A stretch of 64,000 nucleotides of DNA from Azorinus chamasolen (lineage: Eukaryota > Mollusca > Bivalvia > Cardiida > Solecurtidae), in NCBI GenBank assembly GCA_963576725.1, contig OY755243.1:75290106-75354105 (forward strand), read 5' to 3'. Under the pieces are notes generated by a model. It was not told the DNA's origin, did no database searches, and was given only the letters and a program-made list of their open reading frames with translations. A program made the position numbers and the translations under genes. Positions 32,053 through 42,530 of this stretch are shown piece by piece (positions within the stretch are counted from its first letter, which is position 1; each line of letters begins with the position of its first letter).

Positions 32053-32276
32053 CCTAACCCTTTCCTCCATGAATATTCATGTAAGAAATAATGATGTCAT
32101 GAATATTAATAAGAATAATTTGCTATAAAAGCACATAGACACAGGCTGTTTTGCCAGTGGCAGAAACTATTTTATCATAAGCAAACTGATCAGACGGCTC
32201 CTATAGGAGCCGTCTGATCTGGGTCTACTCTGTTTGCAAAGGCGTAGAAAGGCGTATTTATGGAATAAAGGGTTAA
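32053..32276 (+). mobile_element. Family A MITE
   Basis: CTAACCCTTTCCTCCATGAA to TATGGAATAAAGGGTTAA. Centre GGCTCCTATAGGAGCC exact; part of the left outer arm (GAGCAGACCC) is deleted. Confidence 0.75.
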
Positions 32277-32349
32277 TGTTTATAATTGGTAAATGTACAA
32301 ATGATTCTTTGGCCATGGAAGAAACAGTAGAATCATATCTATATAACTC

Positions 32350-32434
32350 TAAATGTTCCTACAAGAGGCATCTGATCTGGGTCTACTCTGTTTTCCAGAG
32401 GCATTAAATGTGTTTATACGGGGGGAGTGTTAAA
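32350..32434 (+). mobile_element. Family A right-end fragment
   Basis: GAGGCATCTGATCTGGGTCT to ACGGGGGGAGTGTTAA. Confidence 0.5.
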
Positions 32435-32513
32435 GAAAGGGAAAATCAAAATACTTTTCTTCCAATACTTGTCAGAAACAGGTCAAGACTGTCAGACAAA
32501 GTGTTTGCAAATG

Positions 32514-32708
32514 TGGAGCTCCAGATAAAATTTGTAAACTAAAACATCTTCAAGAATAACTTCTTTATTTCTCCATCGAACCCTATGTTGTGACCACTCT
32601 TTAGAATCGTCTTGAAGAGACGATTCTAAAGAGTGGTCACAACATAGGATTTGGTGGAGAAATGACGATTTTAAAATTTGAGTATGCACCTTTATCTGTA
32701 GCTCTGAA
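32514..32708. mobile_element. Family E MITE
   Basis: GGAGCTCCAGATAAAATTTG to CCTTTATCTGTAGCTCTG. The palindrome TTTCTCCATCGAACCCTATG, TTGTGACCACTCTTTAGAAT, CGTCTTGAAGAGACG mirrors almost perfectly over about 90 bp. Confidence 0.75.
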
Positions 32709-32765
32709 ATGCAATCACAAATTCATCAGTAAAGTGCTGAAAGATATCCTACTTATTCTGCATGT

Positions 32766-33165
32766 ATTATGCATTTGTAGGAGCTGTCTGATTAGGGTCT
32801 GCTCTGTTTGCTTACAAAATAATATATAGTAAAACCTCTCTAAACCAGGCGTTATATTTGCTATAAATATCGGTTTTGGAGACCTTTAGGAGCTTTCTGC
32901 ATGAGTTTCACTCTGCATTAAGCAGCGACCTGCCTAAAAGTATAAGCTCCTCTAGGAGCTTTCTGCATGACTTTCACCCGAATTAAGCAGCCACCTGCCT
33001 AAAAGTATCTATTAAATGCTTCTCTACTAGAATTCTGGTTTAGAAAGAGTGTTTAGAAACAGATTATTGTCATGATCAAAAATTCTCATTTATAACGCTA
33101 TTATAAAAATACATTTTGAATTATATCATTATTTCTTACATGAGTATTAATCTGCTAAAAGGTTA
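32766..33165 (-). mobile_element. Family A MITE interrupted by a D copy
   Basis: AGGAGCTGTCTGATTAGGGT to ACAAAATAATATA, then the D insert, then from about 33060 TTATAACGCTATTATAAAAA to CATGAGTATTAATCTGCTAA, AAGGTTAA. Second case of D inside A. Confidence 0.55.
32826..33057. mobile_element. Family D MITE, duplicated right half
   Basis: TAGTAAAACCTCTCTAAACC at the left, GGTTTAGAAAGAGTGTTTA at the right. The segment AGGAGCTTTCTGCATGA...GCCTAAAAGTAT occurs twice (32888 and 32951), and the left arm of the palindrome is missing. Confidence 0.6.
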
Positions 33166-33343
33166 AAACTTAAAAAATGAAACATTCCACAAAAAAAGCA
33201 CTATAAACCTGGAGCACGAAATATCATGCACAATGCAAGATACATATAGCACTACATGTATGTGGTAAAACGAACTACTTGTGTGTTCACCTTTACTCCA
33301 TAAATTTAACACATCTAATTTCCAAACAAGATGGTTCCAATCA

Positions 33344-33539
33344 AAGCTACAGATAAGGGTGCATACCCAAATACTAAACTCATCATTTCTCCTCCAAACC
33401 CTATACTGTGACCACTCTTTAGAATCGTCTCTTTGAGACGATTCTAAAGAGAGGTCACAGTATTACAGTTTGGTGGAGAAATAATGGAGTTATTCTTGAA
33501 AATATTTTAATTTACGCATCTTAATATCTGGAGCTCTGG
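33344..33539. mobile_element. Family E MITE
   Basis: AAGCTACAGATAAGGGTGCA to TTAATATCTGGAGCTCTG. GGTTCCAA occurs just left of the element and GGTTCCAA again at its right edge, a probable target duplication. Confidence 0.75.
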
Positions 33540-33540
33540 T

Positions 33541-33722
33541 TCCAACAGAAGCCTGACCAGGGTCTGCTGTTTTTTATTATAAAATAATATAGTTTTGATT
33601 ATACAGTTCATGCTATTTCCAATATGTTCTATGTAAACATACCATTATAAAAAATCCTCTTATTAATATGCATGATGTTCCTTATTTCTTACTTGACTAT
33701 TCATGGAATAAAGGGTCCATAA
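33541..33722 (-). mobile_element. Family A fragment
   Basis: GCCTGACCAGGGTCTGCTGT to ACTATTCATGGAATAAAGGG. Left half lost against the E element. Confidence 0.55.
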
Positions 33723-33774
33723 TCTTAAGATCATTGTCTGATTACAGCTATATTACATGGAAATGATGTATCAA

Positions 33775-34013
33775 TTAACCCTTTCCCTCATATAGACGCA
33801 TTTGCAAACAGAGTAGACCCAGATCAGACGGCTCCTAAGGAGCCGTCTGATCAGGGTCTACTCTGTTTGCTAATATAGTTAGATAGATCTGTTTCTTTGC
33901 TTTCTAAAATGGATACAATGTTCCACCTTCCATATTTCTTTATAATTATTTTGTTAATGAATATTCAGTAGGTATTGAATTTCGGATTAAATATAGAACA
34001 GGGAAAGGGTTAA
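33775..34013 (-). mobile_element. Family A MITE
   Basis: TTAACCCTTTCCCTCATATA to GAACAGGGAAAGGGTTAA. Hairpin tip shortened to GGCTCCTAAGGAGCC. The final TTAA is shared with the next element. Confidence 0.85.
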
Positions 34014-34251
34014 CCCTTTCCCTGTTCAATATTCATGTAAGTAAAGTATGACTTCATGTATATTTATTAGCAGAATTTTTATAATGTAAACTTTTCAAGG
34101 ATTTTTTTTTTTTGCTTTTGAAAAAAGCTGTAGAATCAGATCTATTTCATGTCAAAAGCAAACTGATCAGACTGCTCCTGTATGAGCCATCTGAGCTGGG
34201 TCTACACTGTATGCAAATGTGTGAAAATGTTTACATGAAGGAAAGAGTTAA
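34010..34251 (+). mobile_element. Family A MITE, joined to previous
   Basis: TTAACCCTTTCCCTGTTCAA to TGAAGGAAAGAGTTAA, with part of the hairpin arm lost (AGCAAACTGATCAGACTGCT). Confidence 0.75.
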
Positions 34252-34479
34252 ACATTTCTGAAAAATATGAAAACTAAAGTACACAGTAGTCTTGTTTCTA
34301 AAACATGGCAAGATAAGCTCATCCACTGATTATCAAATGATGCCCAGTAGTACATAAGTGTACACAATAAGTTTTGTTTTTATAAAAAAAAAAAGTCATG
34401 GCAAAATATCAGGTCAGCAAATATCAGTGAAATAATATTAAAACAGTTTCTTATAAGTATGAGCTGAGTTATATGAAAC

Positions 34480-34722
34480 TTAACCCTTCGCTTGCTGAAT
34501 TTTAAAATACATTTCTCCTTCTTTACCCATGCCCTGTTGTATAATTACATATATCTTCACTGTGTACAAGTATTTGGCTGTGCAATCACTGCTGTGGAGT
34601 GCACTGGTTGCACAATCAACTTGTAAATAGTGCAGACCCTGATGAGACAGCTCCTGTATCTCATCTGGGTCTTCACTATTTACAGGTAGGTATATTGACG
34701 TGAATAGCAAGCGAATGGTTAA
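34480..34722 (-). mobile_element. Family C MITE
   Basis: TTAACCCTTCGCTTGCTGAA to GCAAGCGAATGGTTAA. The palindrome tip is shortened (AGCTCCTGTATCTCATC). Confidence 0.8.
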
Positions 34723-34856
34723 CAGACATTCCTTGGGCTTTGCAAACAGTGCAGATGCAGATCAGTCATCTTTGAGTCTGAAAAGTGTCTATACTGCCAC
34801 ACATATACATACATGGTTCTCTAATTAACCAACATACCAAATCAAGAAAGCCTGTG

Positions 34857-35062
34857 TCCCTTTACTCCATAACTCAACACACCATTCTATGCCTTTGCAA
34901 ACAGAATAGACCCAGATCAGATGGCTCCTGCTGGGTCCTCTCTGTTTGCTAAGGAAAAATGTAGTTCTGATAATACAGTTTGTGATAGCAAGGCTCTTTT
35001 GTGTTAATTAGCCATCATAAAAATTAATCTAATTAATATGCATATTCATGGAGTAAAAGGTT
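34857..35062 (-). mobile_element. Family A MITE, hairpin eroded
   Basis: CCCTTTACTCCATAACTCAA to ATTCATGGAGTAAAAGGTTA. The right palindrome arm is deleted (GGCTCCTGCTGGGTCCTCTC). Confidence 0.6.
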
Positions 35063-35201
35063 ATCAGACACCTGAAAGAAGCTGACTTGAGTCCACACAG
35101 TTTGTGACAGCCCATAATGCATCTTTTCTCATTGTGTGACTATAACCCTATCCATACTAAACAACTTTCATCTGCAAAAACTTGTCGTTTCAATCAGTTC
35201 T

Positions 35202-35284
35202 TAACCCTCTAGGAGACCTCCCATTTGGGTCTACATTGATTGCAAAGGACATTAGTGACTCGTGTCTTGCATTGTTAGGGTTAA
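35202..35284. mobile_element. MITE fragment with TTAA ends
   Basis: TTAACCCTCTAGGAGACCTC to GCATTGTTAGGGTTAA. Inner part matches 31620-31680 (TTGCAAAGGACATTAGT). Short deletion derivative. Confidence 0.45.
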
Positions 35285-35343
35285 AAAACATAAAATCTTC
35301 CATTTCTTTGCAAAACAGTGTCAAATAGTTTAGATATGCAGTC

Positions 35344-35541
35344 AGAGCTACTGATAAAGGTGCGTACACAAATACATGTACTAAAATTGTCATTTCTCCG
35401 CCAAACCTATTGTTGTGACCACTCTTTAGAATCGTCTCTTTGAGACGATTCTAAAGAGTGGTCACAACATAGGGTTTGGTGGAGAAATAAAAAAGTTACA
35501 CTTGAAACTATTCTAATTTACGCATCTTACCTGGAGCTCTG
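35344..35541. mobile_element. Family E MITE
   Basis: CAGAGCTACTGATAAAGGTG to CATCTTACCTGGAGCTCTG. Palindrome centre CGTCTCTTTGAGACG. Confidence 0.8.
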
Positions 35542-35589
35542 AGCAGTGCTGAAAAAAGTTCACATCATACTGGCTTCTATTTTCCTTTA

Positions 35590-35712
35590 ACCCTTTACTT
35601 GATAGAGGTGTATTTTGACGTCTGTACAAACAGTGAAGACCAAGACGTGATGTTCCTATATGAACCATCTGTTAAGGGTCTGCTCTGTTTGCTTACAGAA
35701 TATCTAAGATCT
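35590..35712 (-). mobile_element. Family A left-half fragment
   Basis: TTAACCCTTTACTTGATAGA, then a diverged hairpin ending GGGTCTGCTCTGTTTGCTTA. It stops where the G palindrome begins. Confidence 0.5.
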
Positions 35713-35848
35713 CGGTCCAAGGTTATAAAACTTCTGAGTCTGAGATCATTCTCAATTATCTGATTGGTCAGATTCAATCTAACCAATCAAATGCTTAAGA
35801 ATGATCTCAGACTCAACCAAAAAGCTTTATAACCTCGGGGCCAGATTC
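35712..35848. mobile_element. Family G palindrome
   Basis: GGTCCAAGGTTATAAAACTT to AAGCTTTATAACCTCGGGGC, inner arms GATTGGTCAGATTCAATCTA, ACCAATC. Confidence 0.7.
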
Positions 35849-36207
35849 TATACTATTTTTCATAGCAATTTACATACTTGCTTTATATAGCAATATCAGA
35901 AAAATTATTAATTAACAGGCATAATGGTTAGAGTCAGCCTTGAATAATATTCAAATAAAGGGTTATTTAAAACATACAATAGTGAATACCCGTACTGAAT
36001 TCATAAAATTAAATTTGCATTTTTTTTTTACATATTTACATAGAAATAGACTACAATTAAATGCTACTATTGACATCATTAAATACAATGTATACATCAA
36101 TCTCCGTATTGATTATTGTCATACAGGAATGGACAGAGTAAGATCGAACACAAAAAAAGACAATCTCTTATGGATACCAGAAAGAAGAAGCCATGGTGGA
36201 AACTTGT

Positions 36208-36446
36208 TAATAAGAGCAGATAATGGTGCATACTCAAATACTAAAATTGTCATTTCTCCACCAAACCCCATGTTGTGAGCACTCTTTAGAATCGTCTATT
36301 TTCCCCACCAAATCCTAAGCTGTGACAACTCTTTAGAATCAACTCTTTAAGACGATTGTAAAGAGTGCTCACAACACAGGGTTTGGTGGAGAAATAAAGA
36401 AGTTATTTTTGAAAATGTTTCAATTTACCATCTTATCTGTACCTCT
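36208..36446. mobile_element. Family E MITE with duplicated arm
   Basis: The left palindrome arm occurs twice in tandem (CCACCAAACCCCATGTTGTG at 36258, CCACCAAATCCTAAGCTGTG at about 36305) and the right arm once. Possibly a repair product. Confidence 0.7.
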
Positions 36447-36540
36447 GTTTAACCCTTTATGTCACGAATAAGAAAAAATAGAAGCATATAACAACTTTTT
36501 GCAGATATCAATAACTTAGCATGAAAAACGTGTAAGCCAT

Positions 36541-36724
36541 TCAGAGCTACAGATAATGGGTGTACTCAAATACTAAAATTGTCATTTCTCCACCAAACCC
36601 TATGCTGTGACCACTCTTTAGAATCGTCTCGAAGAGACGATTCTAAAGAGTGATCACAACACAGGGTTTGGTGGAGAAATGAAGAAGTTATACTTTAATT
36701 TACACATCTTATCTGGAGCCCTGG
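36541..36724. mobile_element. Family E MITE
   Basis: CAGAGCTACAGATAATGGGT to CTTATCTGGAGCCCTG. GCCATT lies directly outside both ends, a likely six-base target duplication. Confidence 0.8.
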
Positions 36725-36967
36725 CCATTAATTACCTGCTGCTCAGTACATGAATGTCGTCTGCAAATGTTAAGAACCAGATCAATTTGATCTGACCAAA
36801 TGCAAAATCACTTGAGTCTGATCAGAATCCAACCTGTTTGAAACTCAACCAAATTTCAACAAATTCACTCTTTCGCTGCCAAATTTTGTTGTCTGCAAAC
36901 TTTGTCGTCTGCTACAATTTTCACTTTTTATTTTTCTACATCTTTGCTTCATAAAATAGTCACAGTA

Positions 36968-37034
36968 ACAAACAGTTTGAATCCTGATGAGACGCTGAGT
37001 TACTCGGCGTCTCATCTGGATCCAAACTGTTGGC
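36968..37034. mobile_element. Family F palindrome
   Basis: CAAACAGTTTGAATCCTGAT, GAGACGCTGAGTTACTCGGC, GTCTCATCTGGATCCAAACT. Confidence 0.8.
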
Positions 37035-37285
37035 ATAGGTAATTACAGATGTGACACTGGCAGTGAAAGAGTTAAAAAAAAATGGCAAAGGAGATGGCAT
37101 TTTAGGATGAAGCAGGCAAGAATTTTAGTATTCATAATTTCCATCACAAGTTTATGGTTAAGTTTGAAATAAGACATATTATTGTGCAGAAATAAGACAT
37201 ATTACTGTGCAGTCATATGCCTAGACGAAATACTGATCTGAGTTGAATTTTACAACATTGTAATACATTGGGATATTTTATCTGT

Positions 37286-37798
37286 TTAACACTTTACTCC
37301 AGGAAGTTCCATGTAAGAAGGAATGAGATCATGTGTACTAAGAAGTTATAATTATTAAGCGTTTTTTTTATAATGATATATTAACCCTTCTCTTGCTGAA
37401 TTTTAAAATACATTTCTCCTTCTTTACCCATGACCTGTTGCATAATTACATATATCTTCACTGTGTACAAGTATTTCACTGTGCAACCACTGCTGTGGAG
37501 TGCACTGGTTGTACAATCAACTTGTAAATAGTGCAGACCCTGATGAGACAGCTCCTGCAGGAGCTGTCTCATCTGGGTCTTCACTATTTACAGGTAGGTA
37601 CATGTATATTGACGTGAATAGCAAGCGAAGGGTTAAAACAAAGTTTTTGCCAAGGCAGAAACTGTAGACTCATATTCATACTATTCCATCGGCAACCTGA
37701 GCAGACCTTGATCAGACGGCTCCTTTAGGAGCCATCTGATCTGGGTCTTCTCTGTTTGCAAAGGTGCAGAAAGGCATATTTATGGAGGAAAGGGTTAA
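37286..37798 (+). mobile_element. Family A MITE split by a C insertion
   Basis: A sequence TTAACACTTTACTCCAGGAA to TTTTATAATGATATA (37380) continues after 37636 with AACAAAGTTTTTGCCAAGGC and ends ATGGAGGAAAGGGTTAA. The intervening 256 bp is a complete C element. Confidence 0.8.
37381..37636 (-). mobile_element. Family C MITE nested in A, best copy
   Basis: TTAACCCTTCTCTTGCTGAA to GCAAGCGAAGGGTTAA, centre GAGACAGCTCCTGCAGGAGC (37546-37565), perfect mirror to TGTCTC. TTAA is duplicated at the insertion site. Confidence 0.85.
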
Positions 37799-37982
37799 AT
37801 AATATTTAAAGCTACAGGTCTACATAAATATTGTACATATTTTCAGACTGTTCTACATTCTATTGAAACTATCATCTGATAACTAATCTGAACTCAATTT
37901 GATTTTCAACATGAGGTAATACTTATTAGAAAGCATAACTACTTTCATAACAATAAAACATACAATGACTACAAAAATATTT

Positions 37983-38140
37983 TAGTCCTTTACACTCTTA
38001 ACGCCTCTTAACACCTTTGCAAACAGAGTAGACACCGAACAGACCGCTTGAGAAGAAGCCATCTGATCAGGGTCTACTCTGTTGGTTCATGGAACAATAT
38101 AGATTTGATTCTGCAGTTTTTACAATGGCCAAAAACTCCT
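37983..38140 (-). mobile_element. Family A fragment
   Basis: TTAGTCCTTTACACTCTTAA, then TTTGCAAACAGAGTAGACAC and GCCATCTGATCAGGGTCTAC. The right part fades after 38140. Confidence 0.55.
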
Positions 38141-38165
38141 GTTTCCAAATTCCTCGTTTCCAAAC

Positions 38166-38660
38166 TTAACCCTCAACTCCATGAATATTCATGTAAGAAA
38201 TAATGACATCAAGAATATTAACTCTTCGCTTGCTATTCACGTCAATATACATACCTGTAAATAGTGAATACCCAGATGAGACAGCTCCTGCAGGAGCTGT
38301 CTCATCAGGGTCTGCACTATTTACAATTTGATTATGCAACAAGTGCACTTCGCCACAGTGATTGCACAGCGACATACTTGTACACAGTGAAGATATATGT
38401 AATTATACAACAGGACATGGGTAAAGAAGGAGAAATGTATTTTAAAATTCAGCAAGCGAAGGGTTAATTGATTGTTATACATGTAATAGAACATGAACAC
38501 AGGAATTTTCTGCCTTAGTAGAAACTTTAAAATCATAGATCTGTATCATAACATAAGCAAACAGAACCGACTCTGTAAGACAGATCCTTAGGATGGCCTG
38601 ATCTGAGTCTACTCCGTTGGTAAAGGCATATAAAGGTGTTTTTATTGAGTAAAGGTTTGA
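38166..38660 (+). mobile_element. Family A MITE split by an inverted C insertion
   Basis: TTAACCCTCAACTCCATGAA to ATCAAGAATA (38217), resumes after 38467 with TTGATTGTTATACATGTAAT and ends TATTGAGTAAAGGTTTGA. Its own hairpin is badly decayed. Confidence 0.75.
38218..38467 (+). mobile_element. Family C MITE nested in A, opposite orientation
   Basis: TTAACTCTTCGCTTGCTATT to ATTCAGCAAGCGAAGGGTTA, A. Complete palindrome GAGACAGCTCCTGCAGGAGC. TTAA flanks on both sides recreate the A sequence GAATATTAATTG. Confidence 0.85.
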
Positions 38661-38719
38661 GGAATGAACACAAAATCTGACCCTAATATTCAAGCTGCCT
38701 TCATTCATTCTGAGAATTG

Positions 38720-39000
38720 TGATTATATCTTGTTTATAAATTTACCCTAAATTTTAGGACATCAGACCTCACTTTTCCACAGTTTGTTTTCAGAATCGTT
38801 TTGACAATTTTACATGAAATCAATAGAATAGAAAATAGTGTAAATCCTGATCCAATTGCTCCCAAAAGAGAAATTTAATCTGCATCTACACATATTTGAT
38901 TAAATTTAGAGTAATTATTACAATATATTCAAATTAATAAAGTATAGCCTGCACACGCGCAAACTTAATCCACCTGAATTTAAATCTTTTATGTATTTAA
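38720..39000. other. Non-coding, nothing recognised
   Basis: AT-rich spacer. Confidence 0.45.
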
Positions 39001-39007
39001 TGATTTA

Positions 39008-39256
39008 TTAACCCTCTCCTCCATGAATATTCATGTCAGAAATAACTACATCATGAATATCAATCAGATTAAATGTTACAATAGCAAATTGACATATGAA
39101 CCTTTGGCCATGGCAGAAATTGTAGAATCATACCTATATTATAGCATAAGCAAACAGAGCAGACCCTGATCAGATGGCTCCTATAGGAGCCATCTGATCT
39201 GGGTTTACTCTGTTTACAAAGGCGTAGAAAGGTGTATTTATGGAGTAAAAGGTCAA
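39008..39256 (+). mobile_element. Family A MITE
   Basis: TTAACCCTCTCCTCCATGAA to TATTTATGGAGTAAAAGGTC, AA. Exact GCTCCTATAGGAGC centre and clear arm asymmetry. Confidence 0.85.
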
Positions 39257-39290
39257 TTAACTCAGCGTTAAAATATTTCACTGAAAATAC

Positions 39291-39504
39291 CTTTTATCCT
39301 TTACGCCTTTCTATGCCTTTGAAAACAGAGTAGACCCATATCAGACGACGCCTGCAGGAGCCATCTGATCAGGGTCTGCCCTGTTTGCTGATGACACTGT
39401 ATAGATCTGATTTCAGTTGAAAATTCAACGATATAAAAAATACGCTAATAAATATTCATGATGCCATTATTTCTTATATGAATATTCATGGAGCAAAGGG
39501 TTAA
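39291..39504 (-). mobile_element. Family A MITE
   Basis: TTTATCCTTTACGCCTTTCT to ATTCATGGAGCAAAGGGTTA, A. Arm reads CAGACGACGCCTGCAGGAGC. Confidence 0.75.
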
Positions 39505-39636
39505 CTAAAAATATGCATTAGCAAAACACAGCACACACAACCATCAACTTTCATTTTTTATAAATAATACAATACAGAACTAAATGTATATGTAATGAGT
39601 AATAAATCTCAATTGATCACCATTTCACTGACACAG

Positions 39637-39872
39637 TTACCCATTCCCTCATATTGACGCCTTTTGACCCCTCTGTAAAGTCATTTATTGAAACCATTGT
39701 GATAAAAGGAGCATTTGCTCCCTAGGGAGCAAATGCTCTTTTTATCACAATGGTTTCAAAACTACACAATTCTAGAACATTTCCTTTTTTATTAAACCTA
39801 GTACATGCTCCTTTTCAGTAAATTCGTCCAAAGAGATTGGGTCTAAATATAGCCTATGAGGGAATGGGTTAA
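39637..39872 (+). mobile_element. Family B MITE
   Basis: TTACCCATTCCCTCATATTG to CTATGAGGGAATGGGTTAA. Palindrome uses AAAAGGAGCATTTGCTCCCT rather than the usual AAATAGAGC, with the matching change in the other arm. Confidence 0.8.
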
Positions 39873-39994
39873 AGTTATACTAAATCTATTAACTCATGAT
39901 CAATGAGTCTATACCCTATATATGTATGTATATAAAATGCTGCATTAATCTATTAATAAATACAAAGACTACTCTAAGTATTCAGACAGACAAG

Positions 39995-40253
39995 TTAACC
40001 CTTTCCCTGCTGAATATTTATGTAAGAAATAACGACATCATGAATATTTATACGCCGATTTTTTTTTCTTTCAAAATTCAAAATTTTCAAGGGAATGCTT
40101 TGCTTTGACAAAAACTGTAGAACCAGATTTAAATCCACATCATAAGCAACCAGAGCAGACCCTGATCAGATGGCTCCTACAGGAGCCATCTGATCTGGGT
40201 CTACTCTGTTTGCAAAGGCGTAGAAAGGCGTATTTACGGAGTATATGGTTCAA
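39995..40253 (+). mobile_element. Family A MITE
   Basis: TTAACCCTTTCCCTGCTGAA to TATTTACGGAGTATATGGTT. Hairpin GGCTCCTACAGGAGCC, arms nearly perfect. Confidence 0.8.
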
Positions 40254-40732
40254 AATGGCGTCAAACTGACATATTCAGCTTCACAATTCTAACTAGTATT
40301 GAGGGAAGACTGGATGTCCGAGTATCTAGGGTACATGTAAATACTAAATAAAAGTATACACAAATATACTGTAATCTAATCTATAGTTTATATAACATGC
40401 CATCCATAAAACTGAATGAAAGATTACATACTGGTATCTAACCAATACATCTAGTGTTTGATATATATAATGAACCATATGGGTTCAATTTGGGACTATG
40501 CTAGCCCTGTCGACCCAGATGCTGCTGCACATAAAAACTGCAATGTGTGATCAGGGTCTATACTGTTTGGATTGATAAAAACCGTACATGAATTGTCAAT
40601 GTGTGTCCGTGGCTACAGAATATTGCATGCTCTGCCCAATATACATCTGGTCTATGCTTACACCGTTTGCAAATCCCAAAAGTTCAAGTCATTTCTTGTA
40701 CAGACCATCAAAATATATTATTTCTTTCTACT
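40254..40732. other. Non-coding, only scraps
   Basis: Short A-like bits (GTGTGATCAGGGTCTATACT near 40546) but no definable element or gene. Confidence 0.4.
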
Positions 40733-41278
40733 CAACCATTTCCATGTTGAATATAGATGAATGTAAGAAATAGTTACATCATGCAGATTATTTATTAGGT
40801 ATATCTTCCTAATAGCATATGTACACAGGAGCTTTTGATATAGGTAGAGACTGCAGTCAGGGTCCATGCTTATAAACTTTTTAGTTGAGTCTGAGTTTGT
40901 TCAAAGGCTCAAATCTGACCAATCAAAAACTTGAGAACGAACTCAGACTCAACTAAAAAGTTTTATAAGCATGGATACTGATCTTTTATAATTTCATCAG
41001 CAAACAGCACTTGTACAAAGACCTTTTTTTGAAAATTATAATCTCATTAAGCAGGATAAAACTGATGATAGAACAGAAAAACTGCTTTGGTCTGGTCTGT
41101 TTGCTTACAGAATACATGTAATATAGATCTGATTCTACAGCTTCTTTCCAAGTCAAAAATTCCTGTGTTCATAATTATGCAATTACAAAAAAATCATCTG
41201 ATTAATATTCATGATGTCATTATTTCCTATTTCCTATAATCGCTGAATATTTATGAAGTACAGAGATAAAGACAGTAT
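40733..41278. mobile_element. Family A pieces around a G palindrome
   Basis: Left A piece (CAACCATTTCCATGTTGAAT ... GTAGAGACTGCA) ends at the G copy (40861-40976), and a reverse A piece follows (GTCTGGTCTGTTTGCTTACA to ATATTTATGAAGTACAGAGA). Order and decay suggest successive insertions. Confidence 0.5.
40861..40976. mobile_element. Family G palindrome
   Basis: GTCCATGCTTATAAACTTTT to AAAGTTTTATAAGCATGGAT. Left arm lacks the TCAAGCTTTTGATTGG part; right arm has GACCAATCAAAAACTTGAG. Confidence 0.7.
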
Positions 41279-41526
41279 AGCCCTTTCCCTCATATAAACG
41301 TGTTTTCAGGCATTTGCAAACAGAGTAAACCCAGATCAGATGGCTCCTAGAGGAGCCGTCTGATCAGGGTCTGCTCTGTTTGCTAAAAGAATTTGATAGA
41401 TATGTTCCTTTACTTTCTAAAATTTCTACAATATTCCACCTTCCATATTTCTTTCTATCCATTTTGTTAATGAATAGTCAGTAGGTATTGAAATTTAGCC
41501 TAAATACAGAACAGGGAAAGAGTTAA
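41278..41526 (-). mobile_element. Family A MITE
   Basis: TATAGCCCTTTCCCTCATAT to AGAACAGGGAAAGAGTTAA. Hairpin GGCTCCTAGAGGAGCC. Confidence 0.8.
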
Positions 41527-41619
41527 ACCGTAACAAAATGCTGCTTCCAAGAAGTAGCAGTCAATCTGTGAAGTCTCAAAAGGTACCTTTGAAGTTTTCT
41601 ATTGGTGAAAGTCATATAA

Positions 41620-41840
41620 ATAACTCTTTCTCTCATATAAATGCTTTTTCACACCACTGCAAACAGAGTAGACCGAGATCAGACAGCTCTTGTAGGAGCC
41701 ATCTGATCAGACCCTACTCTGTTTACATATGGAATTATCTAGATCTGATCCTACAGTTTTTGTCAATGTCAAAAAATTCCGTTGAATATTTAATGTTATA
41801 AAAATTAACTACCGGTAAATAAATTTTCATGAAATAACCA
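41620..41840 (-). mobile_element. Family A MITE, right end lost
   Basis: TAACTCTTTCTCTCATATAA, hairpin GACAGCTCTTGTAGGAGCCA, then fades after AATAAATTTTCATG. Confidence 0.6.
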
Positions 41841-41907
41841 ATTCATGCATAAATGTTTGTTCTAGAAAAGGCTAAGCATGCAGAGCAACATTTGCATGGA
41901 TAGAAAC

Positions 41908-42103
41908 GGAGCAACAGGTAACGGTGCATACTCAAATACTAAAATCGTTATTTCTCCACCAAACCCTATGTTGTGACCACTCTTTAGAATCGTCTCGAAG
42001 AGACGATTCTAAAGAGTGGTCACACCATAGGGTTCAGTGGAAATAAACAAAGAAGTTATACTTGAAAATATTTTAATTTACCCATCTTATCTGGAGCACT
42101 GTA
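41908..42103. mobile_element. Family E MITE
   Basis: GGAGCAACAGGTAACGGTGC to CTTATCTGGAGCACTG. TAGAAA occurs directly outside both ends, a probable six-base target duplication. Confidence 0.75.
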
Positions 42104-42156
42104 GAAACGGTCTTTTTATTCAGATATTGAAGGAAAAGCATTTATAGAACCCAAGT

Positions 42157-42212
42157 GATCCTGGTAAGACACTAAGTTGCTTGGCTTCTCATCTGGATCC
42201 AAACTGTTTGCA
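42157..42212. mobile_element. Family F palindrome, left outer arm lost
   Basis: GATCCTGGTAAGACACTAAG, TTGCTTGGCTTCTCATCTGG, ATCCAAACTGTTTGC. Confidence 0.55.
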
Positions 42213-42296
42213 AAGGTAATACTGGATTCACCAACAGAATCCTAAAGATTTACTGAAGTATAATATACTGTTCCGTTACTGGAAATATACAAGTAC

Positions 42297-42471
42297 AGAG
42301 GTCCAGATAAGATGCGTAAATTAAAACATATTCAAGAATAACTCCTTTATTTCTCGACCAAAACCTACACTGTGACCACTCTTTAGAATCGTCTCAAAGA
42401 AACGATTCTAAAGAGTGGTCATAGCATAGGATTTGGTGGAGAAATGACGATTTTATCTGTAGCTCTGAATG
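42297..42471. mobile_element. Family E MITE
   Basis: CAGAGGTCCAGATAAGATGC to TTTTATCTGTAGCTCTG, about 60 bp beyond the stop codon of the sulfotransferase gene. If transcribed in the 3' UTR it would fold into a hairpin of about 90 bp. Confidence 0.8.
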
Positions 42472-42530
42472 TAGGTATCTATATCACCAGCTAATAATAA
42501 CAAATCGTGTTTACTGACAAAGGTTGTTCA

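Noticed and set aside
24815..38467. Conserved 67-79 residue frames with ELSHQGLHYLQ
   Set aside because: They recur because family C MITEs recur. They cross the palindrome and have no coding sign such as synonymous bias.
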